The notes below the pieces were generated by a model, which saw only the letters and a list, made by a program, of their open reading frames with translations, did no database searches and was not told the DNA's origin. Shown here piece by piece: positions 27,612 to 36,098 of a stretch of 64,000 nucleotides of DNA (positions within the stretch are counted from its first letter, which is position 1; every line of letters starts with the position of its first letter). Position numbers and translations under genes: made by a program. Location of the stretch: the NCBI RefSeq assembly GCF_026651855.1, contig NZ_CP093280.1:4938001-5002000 (forward strand), written 5' to 3'. Source of the stretch: Pseudomonas silvicola. GTDB taxonomy: Bacteria > Pseudomonadota > Gammaproteobacteria > Pseudomonadales > Pseudomonadaceae.

Positions 27612-28217
27612 TCACTCGTCCTCATCCCCATAGTCGACGATGAATGCATAGTGCCCGTCGATCAGGCCCTGCAGGTACTGGTCGAAATCATCGGCGATGA
27701 CCACGTAGCTGTCGGGGTCATGCAGAAAACGCACGACCTGGCCCACCCGGCCGGTGGCGGTGGGGTTGAAGTCGATGAACAGCTGCGAGGTGCCGCCGTT
27801 GTTCATGCAGTGGGAGAAGCACAGCCGCAGGTTCATGGCCAGTGCCATGTCGATGCGTGGGTCCACCAGGTCGGGGTATTCGTCCAGGTAACCGGCGTAG
27901 ATCTCGGCGATGCTGCGTCGAGGGCGTGTGCCTTCTTCGATGATCTGTTCGGCGGACAGCAGGTAATAGGGATACTCGAAAACGTCGGACCCCAGCATCA
28001 GCACCTGGATCTTCTCGCCGGCATATTCCTGCCAGTAGGTGCCGTTGATGCGGGCCAGCAGGCCGAGCAGGGTGGTGGGGCACTGAGGGTAGAGGCGCCG
28101 CACGGCGTCCAGTTGCGCGCGGGACGCGCCCGTCGCGGTGGCCAGCGCGGCCTGGGCGTAAGCGGGCAGGGCGGCGCGCAGGCCAGCCAGGTAGGTGTCG
28201 ATCAGGGGCGTGTCCAT
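27612..28217 (-). CDS. SMI1/KNR4 (SUKH) family protein
   Basis: A 201-aa acidic cytoplasmic protein. Features of the SUKH fold are PQCPTTLLGLLARINGTYWQ, the FEYPYYLLS segment, FIDFNPTATGRVGQVVRFLHD and the ending DDFDQYLQGLIDGHY. SUKH proteins often serve as immunity proteins of contact-dependent toxins or as regulators, but no toxin gene is adjacent. The start at 28217 begins at the recognisable protein; upstream frame is Arg/Pro-rich. Ribosome-binding site is weak. Confidence 0.75.
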   Translation of the reverse strand: MDTPLIDTYLAGLRAALPAYAQAALATATGASRAQLDAVRRLYPQCPTTLLGLLARINGTYWQEYAGEKIQVLMLGSDVFEYPYYLLSAEQIIEEGTRPRRSIAEIYAGYLDEYPDLVDPRIDMALAMNLRLCFSHCMNNGGTSQLFIDFNPTATGRVGQVVRFLHDPDSYVVIADDFDQYLQGLIDGHYAFIVDYGDEDE

Positions 28218-28356
28218 ACGTTCAGGGCTCGGGCGATGATTGGCGTGCAAGGGTCTCATGCGAGGCACCATTTGTCTGCCAACCTGACGGCCCAGCGGAA
28301 CGTCACGCGTGGCGTCGGGGACGAACGTAGGCCACCCATGAAAAGGAACCACTGCC

Positions 28357-28533
28357 ATGACCAAGCCGACCCGTTCCGGGCAGAACCCCGACCGTGCCCA
28401 CCCCCCGGGCGAAGTAGAGCGCGACAACGATGCCCACCGTGCCGATACCCCCAAGGACCGCACGCGTGACTCCACGGCCCAGGAGACCGCCCGGGAAGTG
28501 ACGCCCAAAACCGGGCAGGCGCCAGCCCGCTGA
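28357..28533 (+). CDS. Small hydrophilic protein, unknown function
   Basis: A 58-aa protein, highly charged and without hydrophobic segment (QNPDRAHPPGEVERDNDAHR, TPKDRTRDSTAQETARE). ATG follows AAGGA with 11-base spacing. It lies ahead of a small lipoprotein gene on the same strand. Composition resembles disordered stress-related small proteins. No family recognised. Confidence 0.6.
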   Translation: MTKPTRSGQNPDRAHPPGEVERDNDAHRADTPKDRTRDSTAQETAREVTPKTGQAPAR

Positions 28534-28600
28534 ATCCGGCTGAACTTTTCACCGCCCCTCCGTCTCCCTTGATAACCCCGTCACACAAGGAGATCGGATC

Positions 28601-28783
28601 ATGAACCCGCTGAAATTGCTGGGCATGTCCTGCTGCGTATTGATGTTGCACGGCTGCTTCAATGAAACCGACCACCCCGCCAAGGATGCTGACCGCAGCA
28701 AGGCGTCGGTGCAAATGCAAAAACCGGATGCGCCAACGGGCGAGGCCACGCCACAGGGCGAGCCGTCCAAAGCCAACCAGTAA
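28601..28783 (+). CDS. Small lipoprotein, unknown function
   Basis: A 60-aa protein. The signal (LLGMSCCVLMLHGC) ends in a lipobox LHGC, with Cys at residue 19 and a Phe-Asn following, so an outer-membrane lipoprotein is predicted. The mature part is about 42 residues of charged, disordered sequence. AAGGAGA precedes the ATG. It may be co-transcribed with the SDR gene 24 bases downstream. Confidence 0.72.
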   Translation: MNPLKLLGMSCCVLMLHGCFNETDHPAKDADRSKASVQMQKPDAPTGEATPQGEPSKANQ

Positions 28784-28807
28784 CCCGTGGCACCCAGGAG
28801 CCTTTAC

Positions 28808-29809
28808 ATGGATGAATTCAAGACTTCACGTCGCTACTTGTTGCAAGGTGCGGCCATCACCGCCGCTGTAGGGTTTACCGCACCGGCGCTGGCCCAATCG
28901 GCGACGCCGGGCGCAGCGCCGGCGGCGGCACCGTTGCGTAACCCCCAGGGTGGTTTTCCCAAACCGCCGTTCACCGAGCAGTCCCAGCCCTGGCCGGGCC
29001 TGGCAAGCAAGATGGACCCGCGGCCAGACCACGGTGAAGACAGCTATGAAGGCTCGGGCCAGTTGGCAGGGCGTCGTGCGCTGATCACTGGTGGCGATTC
29101 CGGTATTGGCCGCGCCGTGGCCATCGCCTTCGCCCGCGAGGGCGCCGATGTCGCGATCAATTACTTGCCCGCTGAAGAGGCCGACGCCCAGGAAGTGGTG
29201 AAGTTGATCCGCGGTGCCGGCCGCAAGGCCGTGGCCATCCCTGGCGACCTGCGTGACCCGGATTTTTGCCGCAACCTGGTGCAGCAAGCCAATACAGCGT
29301 TGGGCGGCCTCGACATTCTGATTAGCAATGCTGGCCGGCAGCACAGTTACGATTCGATCCTGGATATCCCCGACGAACAGTTCGACTGGACCGTGAAGAC
29401 CAATCTGTACGCCATGTTCTGGGTGACCAAGGCGGCGGTGGCCGTGATGCCGGAAGGCGCAGCCATTGTCTACACCGCCTCGGTGAATGCTTACGACCCC
29501 TCCAGGAACCTGCTGGACTATGCGATGACCAAGGCTGGGATCGCCAACTTCAGCAAGTGCCTGGCCAAGCAGTTGGCTGACCGCGGTATCCGCGTCAATG
29601 CGGTAGCCCCAGGGCCATTCTGGACGCCGTTGCAGGTCAGCGGCGGGCAGACCATGGACAAGCTCAAGTCATTCGGCAGTGACACACCGTTGAAACGCCC
29701 GGGGCAGCCTGCGGAAATTGCCGGGCTGTACGTGCAACTGGCCTCTGCGAAATCCACGTACGTGACCGGCCAGGTATTTGGCGCCTCCGGTGGCGCCGGG
29801 CAGCCTTGA
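28808..29809 (+). CDS. SDR-family oxidoreductase with Tat-like signal
   Basis: A 333-aa short-chain dehydrogenase. The N terminus TSRRYLLQGAAITAAVGF is a probable twin-arginine signal, followed by a Pro/Ala linker. The NAD(P) motif ITGGDSGIGRA, NAG in ILISNAG, catalytic Ser (YTASVNAY) and Tyr-x3-Lys (DYAMTKAG) are intact. Such Tat-tagged SDRs (YhdF/glucose-dehydrogenase-like) are common in Pseudomonas. ATG 28808 follows AGGAG. Confidence 0.87.
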   Translation: MDEFKTSRRYLLQGAAITAAVGFTAPALAQSATPGAAPAAAPLRNPQGGFPKPPFTEQSQPWPGLASKMDPRPDHGEDSYEGSGQLAGRRALITGGDSGIGRAVAIAFAREGADVAINYLPAEEADAQEVVKLIRGAGRKAVAIPGDLRDPDFCRNLVQQANTALGGLDILISNAGRQHSYDSILDIPDEQFDWTVKTNLYAMFWVTKAAVAVMPEGAAIVYTASVNAYDPSRNLLDYAMTKAGIANFSKCLAKQLADRGIRVNAVAPGPFWTPLQVSGGQTMDKLKSFGSDTPLKRPGQPAEIAGLYVQLASAKSTYVTGQVFGASGGAGQP

Positions 29810-29901
29810 CCCATGCTCCACGGTGGGGTGGCGGATGGCTAGCATCGACCGCCACCCCCTTTGGTGAAACACTCGACGCCTCTAACGCAAGCGGGGGTGT
29901 C

Positions 29902-30318
29902 GTGGACATTCAATGGCAGGAGCTGCAACCGATTCAAGGCGACGTCATCGTCATCGAAGACGACCCGATACTTCGGGAGCTGATGGTCGACATCATTGAA
30001 CAGCTCAACGCACGCTGCGTTGCGTTCGACAATGCCGACGACGCTTTGATCTACATGCTGAAGCCCGACAATCCGTTCGCTTTGCTCATCGCCGATCATG
30101 GGGTGCCGGGCGCCATCCAGGGCATGGAGCTGTCGACCATGGTTCACCAGAGGTGGCCGGACGTGGGCATCATTCTCACTTCCGGCTACCTGCTGGATGT
30201 CTCGGCGCTGGCGCCGAACATTGTCTACCTGCTCAAGCCGTGGTCGCTCGATGATCTGGTGACCACGATCGCCGGCCTGGTGCAGCCAGGCGTCGCGCTG
30301 CACAAAACCGCAGGTTGA
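29902..30318 (+). CDS. Single-domain response regulator
   Basis: A 138-aa receiver-only protein. The acidic pair EDDP, phospho-acceptor Asp in LLIADHGVPG, Thr/Ser in ILTSG and Lys in LLKPW are present, so the phosphorylation site is intact. No output domain or cognate histidine kinase is nearby. The start is taken as GTG 29902 with GGGGGTG upstream; an ATG at 29806 overlapping the SDR stop is less likely since it would add a 32-residue unmatched extension. Confidence 0.82.
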   Translation: MDIQWQELQPIQGDVIVIEDDPILRELMVDIIEQLNARCVAFDNADDALIYMLKPDNPFALLIADHGVPGAIQGMELSTMVHQRWPDVGIILTSGYLLDVSALAPNIVYLLKPWSLDDLVTTIAGLVQPGVALHKTAG

Positions 30319-30332
30319 CGCTTTGCACGGGT

Positions 30333-31535
30333 TTAAAGCGCCGTTTGCCGAGTGGACGCCGTGCGTTGGTCGATCAGCCGTGCCAGCCACAGGCACAACC
30401 CGAATGCCAGCAAGGCCAATGCGGTGAGCATATGGATCATCGCTTCGCTGCCCAGCGTGGAAATCAAGTAACCGCACGCAATGGGCGCGACCGCCTGCGC
30501 CAGCAACGCCGGGCGCGCCATGCGCCCGGACACCACGGCATAATCGGCCGGGCGTACCACGACCAAGGGCAGCGTGCTCTTGACGATCGCCCGCAGACCG
30601 TTGCCCGCCCCGTAGCACACCAGGCCCCAGGCGACCAGGCTGGGGGCGAAGTCCACCACCAGCAAGCCGATGGCCGTCATGCCGCTGGACAGCAGGGCGG
30701 TGAACAGCGGTGCCTGGCGTTTGAGCACCAGGTCGATTACCCGGCACAACACTTGGGCGGGGCCCACCAGCGCGGCCAGGCCAATGGCCGATGCCAGGCT
30801 GTGCCCACGGGCTTGCAACACTGTCAGCAGGACGATGGAAATGCAGGTCATCAGCGCGGCGGCGATGGCGAACAGGGCCGTCATTACCCAATAGATGGAC
30901 GGTGACAGAGGCTCGCTGTGTTCAGGTTGAGCCTGATGAGGAGCAGGGGCGGCGACGTGCGCCGGCAGCGCAAAGCGGTACAACGGAAACAGCGCCACCA
31001 GCACCAGCACCGCGAACGCGCCGCACGTGCCGCGCCAGCCCAGCAGGTGCACCATCAGCGCCAGCAACGGCCAGATCACGGTGGTGCAGAAGCCGGAAAT
31101 CAGGGTCACGCCGACAATGATAGGGCGCGCCTGCATTCCGTAAGTGGCGCCCAGTGACGTGAACAGCGCATCATAAAGCCCAGTCGCCATGGCCGCGCCC
31201 AGCACCACCCACGCCAACAGGTACACCGCCAGGTTCGGCGCCAGGGCCATCATGGCGAGGCCCACGGCCATGATCAGGCCATGGGCAGCGATCACTTTGC
31301 GCCCGCCGACCCGGGCGATCAGGCGCCCCACCAGCGGCGACAGCAGGCTGGCCACCAACAGGCCGATGGAGGCGCCGCCCAGCACCCATTGGTGGGACCA
31401 GCCGGTGTCGTGCGCGATGGGGTCGGCCAGTACGCCGAGCAGATAGAACGAGCCTCCCCAGGAGAGGATTTGCAAAACCCCCAGCAGGGCGATTCGGGCA
31501 GGGCCCGGGCGTGGGGGCAGGGTAGCGGTGTTCAC
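30333..31535 (-). CDS. MFS transporter
   Basis: A 400-aa inner-membrane transporter with about 12 transmembrane segments. Visible segments include SWGGSFYLLGVLADPI, LVGRLIARVGGRKVIA (the loop 2-3 motif) and the central hydrophilic loop AAPAPHQAQPEHSEP. The start is GTG with AAGGA 8 bases upstream. It is convergent with the response-regulator gene. Substrate cannot be read from sequence. Confidence 0.87.
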   Translation of the reverse strand: MNTATLPPRPGPARIALLGVLQILSWGGSFYLLGVLADPIAHDTGWSHQWVLGGASIGLLVASLLSPLVGRLIARVGGRKVIAAHGLIMAVGLAMMALAPNLAVYLLAWVVLGAAMATGLYDALFTSLGATYGMQARPIIVGVTLISGFCTTVIWPLLALMVHLLGWRGTCGAFAVLVLVALFPLYRFALPAHVAAPAPHQAQPEHSEPLSPSIYWVMTALFAIAAALMTCISIVLLTVLQARGHSLASAIGLAALVGPAQVLCRVIDLVLKRQAPLFTALLSSGMTAIGLLVVDFAPSLVAWGLVCYGAGNGLRAIVKSTLPLVVVRPADYAVVSGRMARPALLAQAVAPIACGYLISTLGSEAMIHMLTALALLAFGLCLWLARLIDQRTASTRQTAL

Positions 31536-31719
31536 GCGATGTCCTTGGTCAGCAGAGGTGAAGGGGCGTCAGCATGCCGTGCGCGTGCGCCGCGGTCCAG
31601 CCAGACCATGGTGGAGGCCGCCAGGGCCCGCCCGACGTGTCTGTTTCCGAACTCTGCGCGACGCTTGGGGGTCACAACCGATGCACGTTGCAAGGACCTC
31701 GACCCCCAAGGAGATGAAC

Positions 31720-32754
31720 ATGCCTCACGCACCCCGCACGATGTTCAATCGTTCCTGCCTGGCGGCTTTGCTGCTGGCCGGAGCGTCACTGGCCCAGGCC
31801 GATGACCTGCTGCTGGTCGGCAACAAGGACGGTGCCAGTGTGTCGGCACTGAGCCTGCAGGACGGCAAGCAGGTGCTTCGCCTGCCCGTGAGTACGGGCC
31901 CCCACGAAGTCATCGTCGCCGCCGATGGCCGGCTGGCGGTGGTCGGCAATTATGGCGCCCAAGGCGTCGCCAACAACCGCCTGAGCGTGATCGACTGGAC
32001 CTCGCGCAAGGTGGTACGTACCATCGACCTGGGCCAGGATTCCCGCCCCCACGGTATTCGTTTCTTCCCGGACAACCGACGCGTGGTGGTTACCACCGAG
32101 GACAGCGAGCGCCTGCTGGTGGTCGACCTGGAACAAGGCAAGGTGCTGCAGCGCATCGCCATTGGCGGCGGGCAGCCGCACATGGTCGTGCTGTCGCCCA
32201 ACGCCGACCGCGCCTACGTCACCCACGTCAAGGGCGGCAGCCTGTCGGTGGTGGACCTCACTCGGCAGCGCAAGATCGCCACGGTGCCGACCGGCAACAG
32301 CACCGAGGGTATCGCCATCAACCAGGCGGGCACCCAGGTGTGGGTGAGCAACCGCGAAGACAACGACGTGGCGATTGTCGATACCCGAACGCTGAAAGTG
32401 ACTGACCGGATCAAGACCGGCGCTTTTCCCATTCGCATCGTGATGACGCCCGACGGCAAATACGCCCTGGTGACCTGCGCGAAATCGGCGGAACTGGCGG
32501 TCATTGACGTGGCGCAGAAACGCGAGGTCAAGCGGGTCAACCTGGCTTTCGAGGGTGCCAAGTACCGCCAGACCCTGCTGGGGGCGGCGGCGCTGCCGAT
32601 TGGCGCCGTGGTGTCCGATGACGGCAAGCGCGCCTACGTGGCCATCAGCGGTGGCGACGAAGTCGCGGTGATCGATACAGCTAGTTGGACCGTGCAAGCT
32701 CGCTGGCCGGCCGGCCCGGAACCGGATGCGCTGGCGCTCGTGCCGCAAGCGTGA
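31720..32754 (+). CDS. Exported YVTN-type beta-propeller protein
   Basis: A 344-aa periplasmic protein. A Sec signal ends at SLAQA near residue 27. Seven-bladed propeller repeats follow, each with a D-x-G/YV(V)T pattern such as DGRLAVVGNYG, DNRRVVVTTEDS, NADRAYVTHVKG and DGKRAYVAISGG. Two ATGs lie close; 31720 has normal spacing from AAGGAG while 31714 abuts it. Members bind quinone-type cofactors or other proteins; function here is unknown. A strong terminator follows. Confidence 0.85.
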   Translation: MPHAPRTMFNRSCLAALLLAGASLAQADDLLLVGNKDGASVSALSLQDGKQVLRLPVSTGPHEVIVAADGRLAVVGNYGAQGVANNRLSVIDWTSRKVVRTIDLGQDSRPHGIRFFPDNRRVVVTTEDSERLLVVDLEQGKVLQRIAIGGGQPHMVVLSPNADRAYVTHVKGGSLSVVDLTRQRKIATVPTGNSTEGIAINQAGTQVWVSNREDNDVAIVDTRTLKVTDRIKTGAFPIRIVMTPDGKYALVTCAKSAELAVIDVAQKREVKRVNLAFEGAKYRQTLLGAAALPIGAVVSDDGKRAYVAISGGDEVAVIDTASWTVQARWPAGPEPDALALVPQA

Positions 32755-32762
32755 TGGGCTGG

Positions 32763-32797
32763 AACCCCTGGCGGCTGTCGCCTCCGCCAGGGGTTTT
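32763..32797 (+). terminator. Rho-independent terminator
   Basis: A perfect 12-bp stem AACCCCTGGCGG (32763-32774) / CCGCCAGGGGTT (32784-32795), loop of 9, then TT, following the beta-propeller gene by 8 bases. Confidence 0.8.
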
Positions 32798-32982
32798 CAC
32801 GGCGGCAGGCGGGCCCGAGCAGCGAGCTGGGCGAGACGTTCCACCTGAGTGAGCCGTTGTCGAGTGACAGGGGATGGCATCAGCCGCATCGATATTCACT
32901 ATGCCGCCAGGTGTTTTTTCCATCCGGCCCGGTGGCCGTAAAGTGGGCTCCATGTTCTCCCAACCTCATCAGGAGCTCCACC

Positions 32983-33240
32983 ATGAAACCTGTATTGACC
33001 TTCACCCTCGCATTGTCCCTTCTGGCCACCGGTAGCGCGTTCGCCACCCCACAGACCGTCACCAGCCATGAGCGCGCCACCGTTGCCCAAGATGGCGCCG
33101 AGCACGCCCGTGACCATAACCTGCGCATGGCCGAGAACGGCAGTGAGCATGTGTTGCCGCACCAGCATATGGACCGTCAGGGCGTGATCTATGTGGCTGA
33201 AGTGCGCAAGGAGTTTGGCTCGCAGTACCAGCGTTATTGA
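32983..33240 (+). CDS. Small exported His-rich protein, unknown function
   Basis: An 85-aa protein. The signal peptide (LTFTLALSLLATGSAFA) ends near residue 21; the mature part is about 64 residues and rich in His (HERATVAQDGAEHARDHN, VLPHQHMDRQ). Spaced His could bind Cu or Zn. AGGAG precedes the ATG. It is convergent with a lipoprotein gene. No family recognised. Confidence 0.75.
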   Translation: MKPVLTFTLALSLLATGSAFATPQTVTSHERATVAQDGAEHARDHNLRMAENGSEHVLPHQHMDRQGVIYVAEVRKEFGSQYQRY

Positions 33241-33258
33241 GCAACAGGCTGCTGCCAC

Positions 33259-33279
33259 GGCCCTGACAGGTTCAGGGCC
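33259..33279. terminator. Hairpin between convergent genes
   Basis: An 8-bp stem GGCCCTGA / TCAGGGCC around loop CAGGT; no T run follows. Possibly a bidirectional or factor-assisted terminator. Confidence 0.4.
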
Positions 33280-33302
33280 CGGGCAGGCCGGGCCCGCCCG
33301 CA

Positions 33303-33779
33303 TCAAACGCCTTTCGCGTCGTCCTTCAGATCATCCAGCGCATCGACGATGGAGTGGTCGCTGTCGGCCATCGATTTCTGCATCTCTTTGGCAATGTCGG
33401 TTTGAACCTTCATGACTTTCTCGGCCAGCGCACGCCCTTCCTTGGAGCCCAGGATGATGGCCATCGCTTGTTCGGGATGCTGGTTGGCACGGATCATCAG
33501 CTCCAGTTCATTGTTGTCAAAGTGGTCTGCGTAGATGTCGACCATATCGCTGGCCAACTCTTTCTGATCCAGGTTGTCCCGCACGACGTTTCGGATCTGT
33601 TCACGTTCGAGCATGGGGTACCGGGTGGCATAACCCGCGGCTGCCATGTCCACGACTGCGCCATAGTGCTTGGTCAGACCGCTGGCCTCGACCAATTCCC
33701 TTGCCTTGTCCTTGCTACCGCCACAGCCTGCCAGCGCGACTGCGAAAGCCACGGCGACCGCGATTTTTTCAAGCTTCAT
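33303..33779 (-). CDS. Lipoprotein, DUF2059-like
   Basis: A 158-aa lipoprotein with lipobox LAGC (Cys 19). The mature part is helical, with VRDNLDQKELASDMVDIYADHF and NNELELMIRANQHPEQAM resembling the DUF2059 pattern of a membrane-proximal helical protein. Next gene downstream is a small membrane protein on the same strand 36 bases upstream. Function unknown. Confidence 0.72.
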   Translation of the reverse strand: MKLEKIAVAVAFAVALAGCGGSKDKARELVEASGLTKHYGAVVDMAAAGYATRYPMLEREQIRNVVRDNLDQKELASDMVDIYADHFDNNELELMIRANQHPEQAMAIILGSKEGRALAEKVMKVQTDIAKEMQKSMADSDHSIVDALDDLKDDAKGV

Positions 33780-33815
33780 GTGCCTTTGTTCCTTGGCCCC
33801 TTGGGGGGTGATGAG

Positions 33816-34034
33816 TTAGCGGCGGTTCAGGTGAATCGCGCCAATGACCACAACCAGGACAATCATGCCCAGGAACGCGCCAAACGCAGGGAACATCGCG
33901 GCCGGCCAGATCAGGCCCCGGCCGAGATTGTAGGCGAAGCTGGCATGGGAGTAGGCAGAGAATAGCCAGGAGTAGAGGGCGTAGATCAGGCCAATGACCA
34001 GGTAGCCTGAAATGATCTTTCCTTTGAGTGTCAT
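33816..34034 (-). CDS. Small two-helix membrane protein
   Basis: A 72-aa protein with two hydrophobic helices, IISGYLVIGLIYALYSWLF and FPAFGAFLGMIVLVVVIGAI. The ATG at 34034 follows GAAGG; the frame continues upstream but without membrane or start signals. It lies 36 bases ahead of the lipoprotein gene, so they may share a transcript. Function unknown. Confidence 0.65.
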   Translation of the reverse strand: MTLKGKIISGYLVIGLIYALYSWLFSAYSHASFAYNLGRGLIWPAAMFPAFGAFLGMIVLVVVIGAIHLNRR

Positions 34035-34160
34035 GCAGCCTTCCTTCATGGCGGATAATGTGGCGGCAACATAACAGGTGGATAGTGGCATTTCAATATT
34101 GCACATGCCTCGCCATCGTCTGGCATGCCTGTGACCGCCACGGCGGGTCTTGCTGTCGGG

Positions 34161-34198
34161 CAGGGGCGCGCTGGCCTGACGGTTACGCTGCGCCCCTG
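34161..34198 (-). terminator. Hairpin downstream of the anchored protein gene
   Basis: A 9-bp stem CAGGGGCGC (34161-34169) / GCGCCCCTG (34190-34198), loop of 20 bases, 3 bases after the stop at 34202. No T run is seen. Confidence 0.45.
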
Positions 34199-34201
34199 AC
34201 T

Positions 34202-34657
34202 TTACCGGCGGCGGTAACGCTGGGTGAGCAGGCGCGCCAGTGTGACGCCGATGATGAACGCCGCACCCACTGCGCCCCACAGGGCGGCCGGCGAGGCCTT
34301 CGTCGCAGCCGGGTCGGGATCTGGGTGCTCGTCGTGTTCGGCCCTCGGCTCGCTATCCGAGGGCGTGTCATGAGAAATGAACCGCTGCTCCTGCAACTTC
34401 AGCGCCGCGCCCTCGACGAGGGTCAACGTCAGGTCCTCGATAACGCCCGCGATACGATCCGTGTAGACCGGGGCGCCGGTGGCGTCCAGTTCGTCGTAGA
34501 TAAACTGCTGCCCCTCCAGCCAGCCGACCGCGGTCAGCAGTTCGGGGCTCAAGTAGTACTTGCCATCAAGGAAAAAACCGGTGAAGCGATGTGCGTTGTC
34601 ATGGCCTTCGACGGTGTAGCGTTCGCCTGCTCGCATGCCTGTCGCTGAGTCGATCAT
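34202..34657 (-). CDS. C-terminally membrane-anchored protein, unknown function
   Basis: A 151-aa protein. The soluble part (residues 1-95) includes a beta-rich domain with HRFTGFFLDGKYYLSPELL and TDRIAGVIEDLTLTLVEG. An acidic linker (SEPRAEHDEHPDPDP) follows, then one membrane helix (ALWGAVGAAFIIGVTLARLL) and a basic end, giving a tail-anchored topology. ATG 34657 follows AGGAG. No family recognised. Confidence 0.65.
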   Translation of the reverse strand: MIDSATGMRAGERYTVEGHDNAHRFTGFFLDGKYYLSPELLTAVGWLEGQQFIYDELDATGAPVYTDRIAGVIEDLTLTLVEGAALKLQEQRFISHDTPSDSEPRAEHDEHPDPDPAATKASPAALWGAVGAAFIIGVTLARLLTQRYRRR

Positions 34658-34748
34658 GGCTGTAGTCTCCTGTTGTTGTCCTGGTCCAGCGAAATCCCTC
34701 GACACCTGCACGCGCTGGTTGGCCAGCGCCCACGGGGGCACCGGCGCC

Positions 34749-35972
34749 TCAATACACCGGCAGGCCGACGACGTCGTCCGAGACGGGGATCTCGATCCCG
34801 GCTTTGCCCGGCGTGAGGATGACCTTGCGGCAGTCTTCCTCTTTCTTGTCAAAGATCTTGTAGCCCTCCGGCGCCTGCTCAAGGGACATGCGGTGGGTAA
34901 TGATGGCTTCGGGGGTCAGCTTGCCCGCTTCGATGATGTCCAGCAGTTCCGGCAAGTAGCGTTGCACATGGGTTTGCCCCATGCGGAAGGTCAGGCCCTT
35001 GTCGAATGCGTCGCCAAACAGGAACCCGTGGATGAATCCCGAATACACCCCGGGCACGCTGACCACGCCGCCCCGGCGCACCGCGGCGATGCACTGACGC
35101 AGGGCCTTGCCGCTGCTGCCTTCCAGTTTCAGCGTGGCCAGCACGGTTTCAGTGGTGCTGCCCTTGGCTTCGAACCCCACGGCGTCCACGACGCCGTCGA
35201 CGCCGCGCGACCCCGGGGTTTGCCGAATGATGGTGTCGGCGGGGTCATCGTCTTCATCGAAATTGATCGGGATGACGCCATAGGCCTGTTGTGCGTAGGC
35301 CAGCCGGTAGGCGTGGTGGTCCACCATGAAGATACGTTCGGCACCCAGCATGCGGGCCACCGCCGCACACAGCAGGCCCACGGGCCCGGCACCATAGATG
35401 GCGATGCTGGAGCCTGCGCCGATCTGGGTGTTGGTTACCGCCTGGTAAGCAGTGGGTAGAATGTCGGAAAGGAACAGCACCTTCTCGTCCGACAGGGTGC
35501 CGGGCACCTTGAACGGGCCGGTATTGGCCTTGGGAACCCGAACGTATTCCGCCTGGCCACCGGGAATGCCGCCATACAGATGGCTGAAGCCAAACAGCGC
35601 GGCGCCTGGCGGGATGGCCTTCTTGTTGATGATGGCTCCGCGCCCGGTATTGGTGGTTTCGCAGGCGGCGAAGAGGTCGTGCTGGCAGAAGAAGCAACTG
35701 CCGCAGGCGATCACGAACGGAATCACTACGCGGTCGTTGCGCTGCACGGCGGTTACGTCGCTGCCGACGTCTTCGACGATGCCCATGAACTCGTGCCCGA
35801 ATATGTCACCGTGCTCCACGGTGGGAATCTTGCCGCGAAACAGGTGCAGGTCCGACCCGCAGATCGCTGTCGCCGTGACCCGCAGGATGATGTCGTCCGC
35901 CGCCTCGATGACCGGGTCTGGAACGGTGTCGACCTTTACGTCGTGTGCGCCGTGGTACGTCAATGCTCTCAT
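34749..35972 (-). CDS. Zn-dependent alcohol dehydrogenase, glutathione-independent formaldehyde-dehydrogenase-like
   Basis: A 407-aa medium-chain dehydrogenase. Catalytic Zn ligands are Cys38 (AICGSD) and His60-Glu61 (GHEF); structural Zn is held by Cys90, 93, 96 and 104 ([15 protein letters not shown]). The nucleotide motif is [11 protein letters not shown], with MVDHH favouring NAD. Length and the long loop fit the P. putida FdhA group. It is near a molybdoenzyme and an aldo/keto reductase, so aldehyde detoxification is plausible. Confidence 0.88.
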   Translation of the reverse strand: MRALTYHGAHDVKVDTVPDPVIEAADDIILRVTATAICGSDLHLFRGKIPTVEHGDIFGHEFMGIVEDVGSDVTAVQRNDRVVIPFVIACGSCFFCQHDLFAACETTNTGRGAIINKKAIPPGAALFGFSHLYGGIPGGQAEYVRVPKANTGPFKVPGTLSDEKVLFLSDILPTAYQAVTNTQIGAGSSIAIYGAGPVGLLCAAVARMLGAERIFMVDHHAYRLAYAQQAYGVIPINFDEDDDPADTIIRQTPGSRGVDGVVDAVGFEAKGSTTETVLATLKLEGSSGKALRQCIAAVRRGGVVSVPGVYSGFIHGFLFGDAFDKGLTFRMGQTHVQRYLPELLDIIEAGKLTPEAIITHRMSLEQAPEGYKIFDKKEEDCRKVILTPGKAGIEIPVSDDVVGLPVY

Positions 35973-36098
35973 GGTGCGTCTGCCTTTTGGTGGGTGGCTT
36001 TAAGTGCAGAGGAGGCGGGCAGCCGCGAAGTTCAAAACACTCGAGGAACAGGCGATTGATGGTGCTCCGCCCGCCAGGGGCACCCGCAGCGGGCGCAC

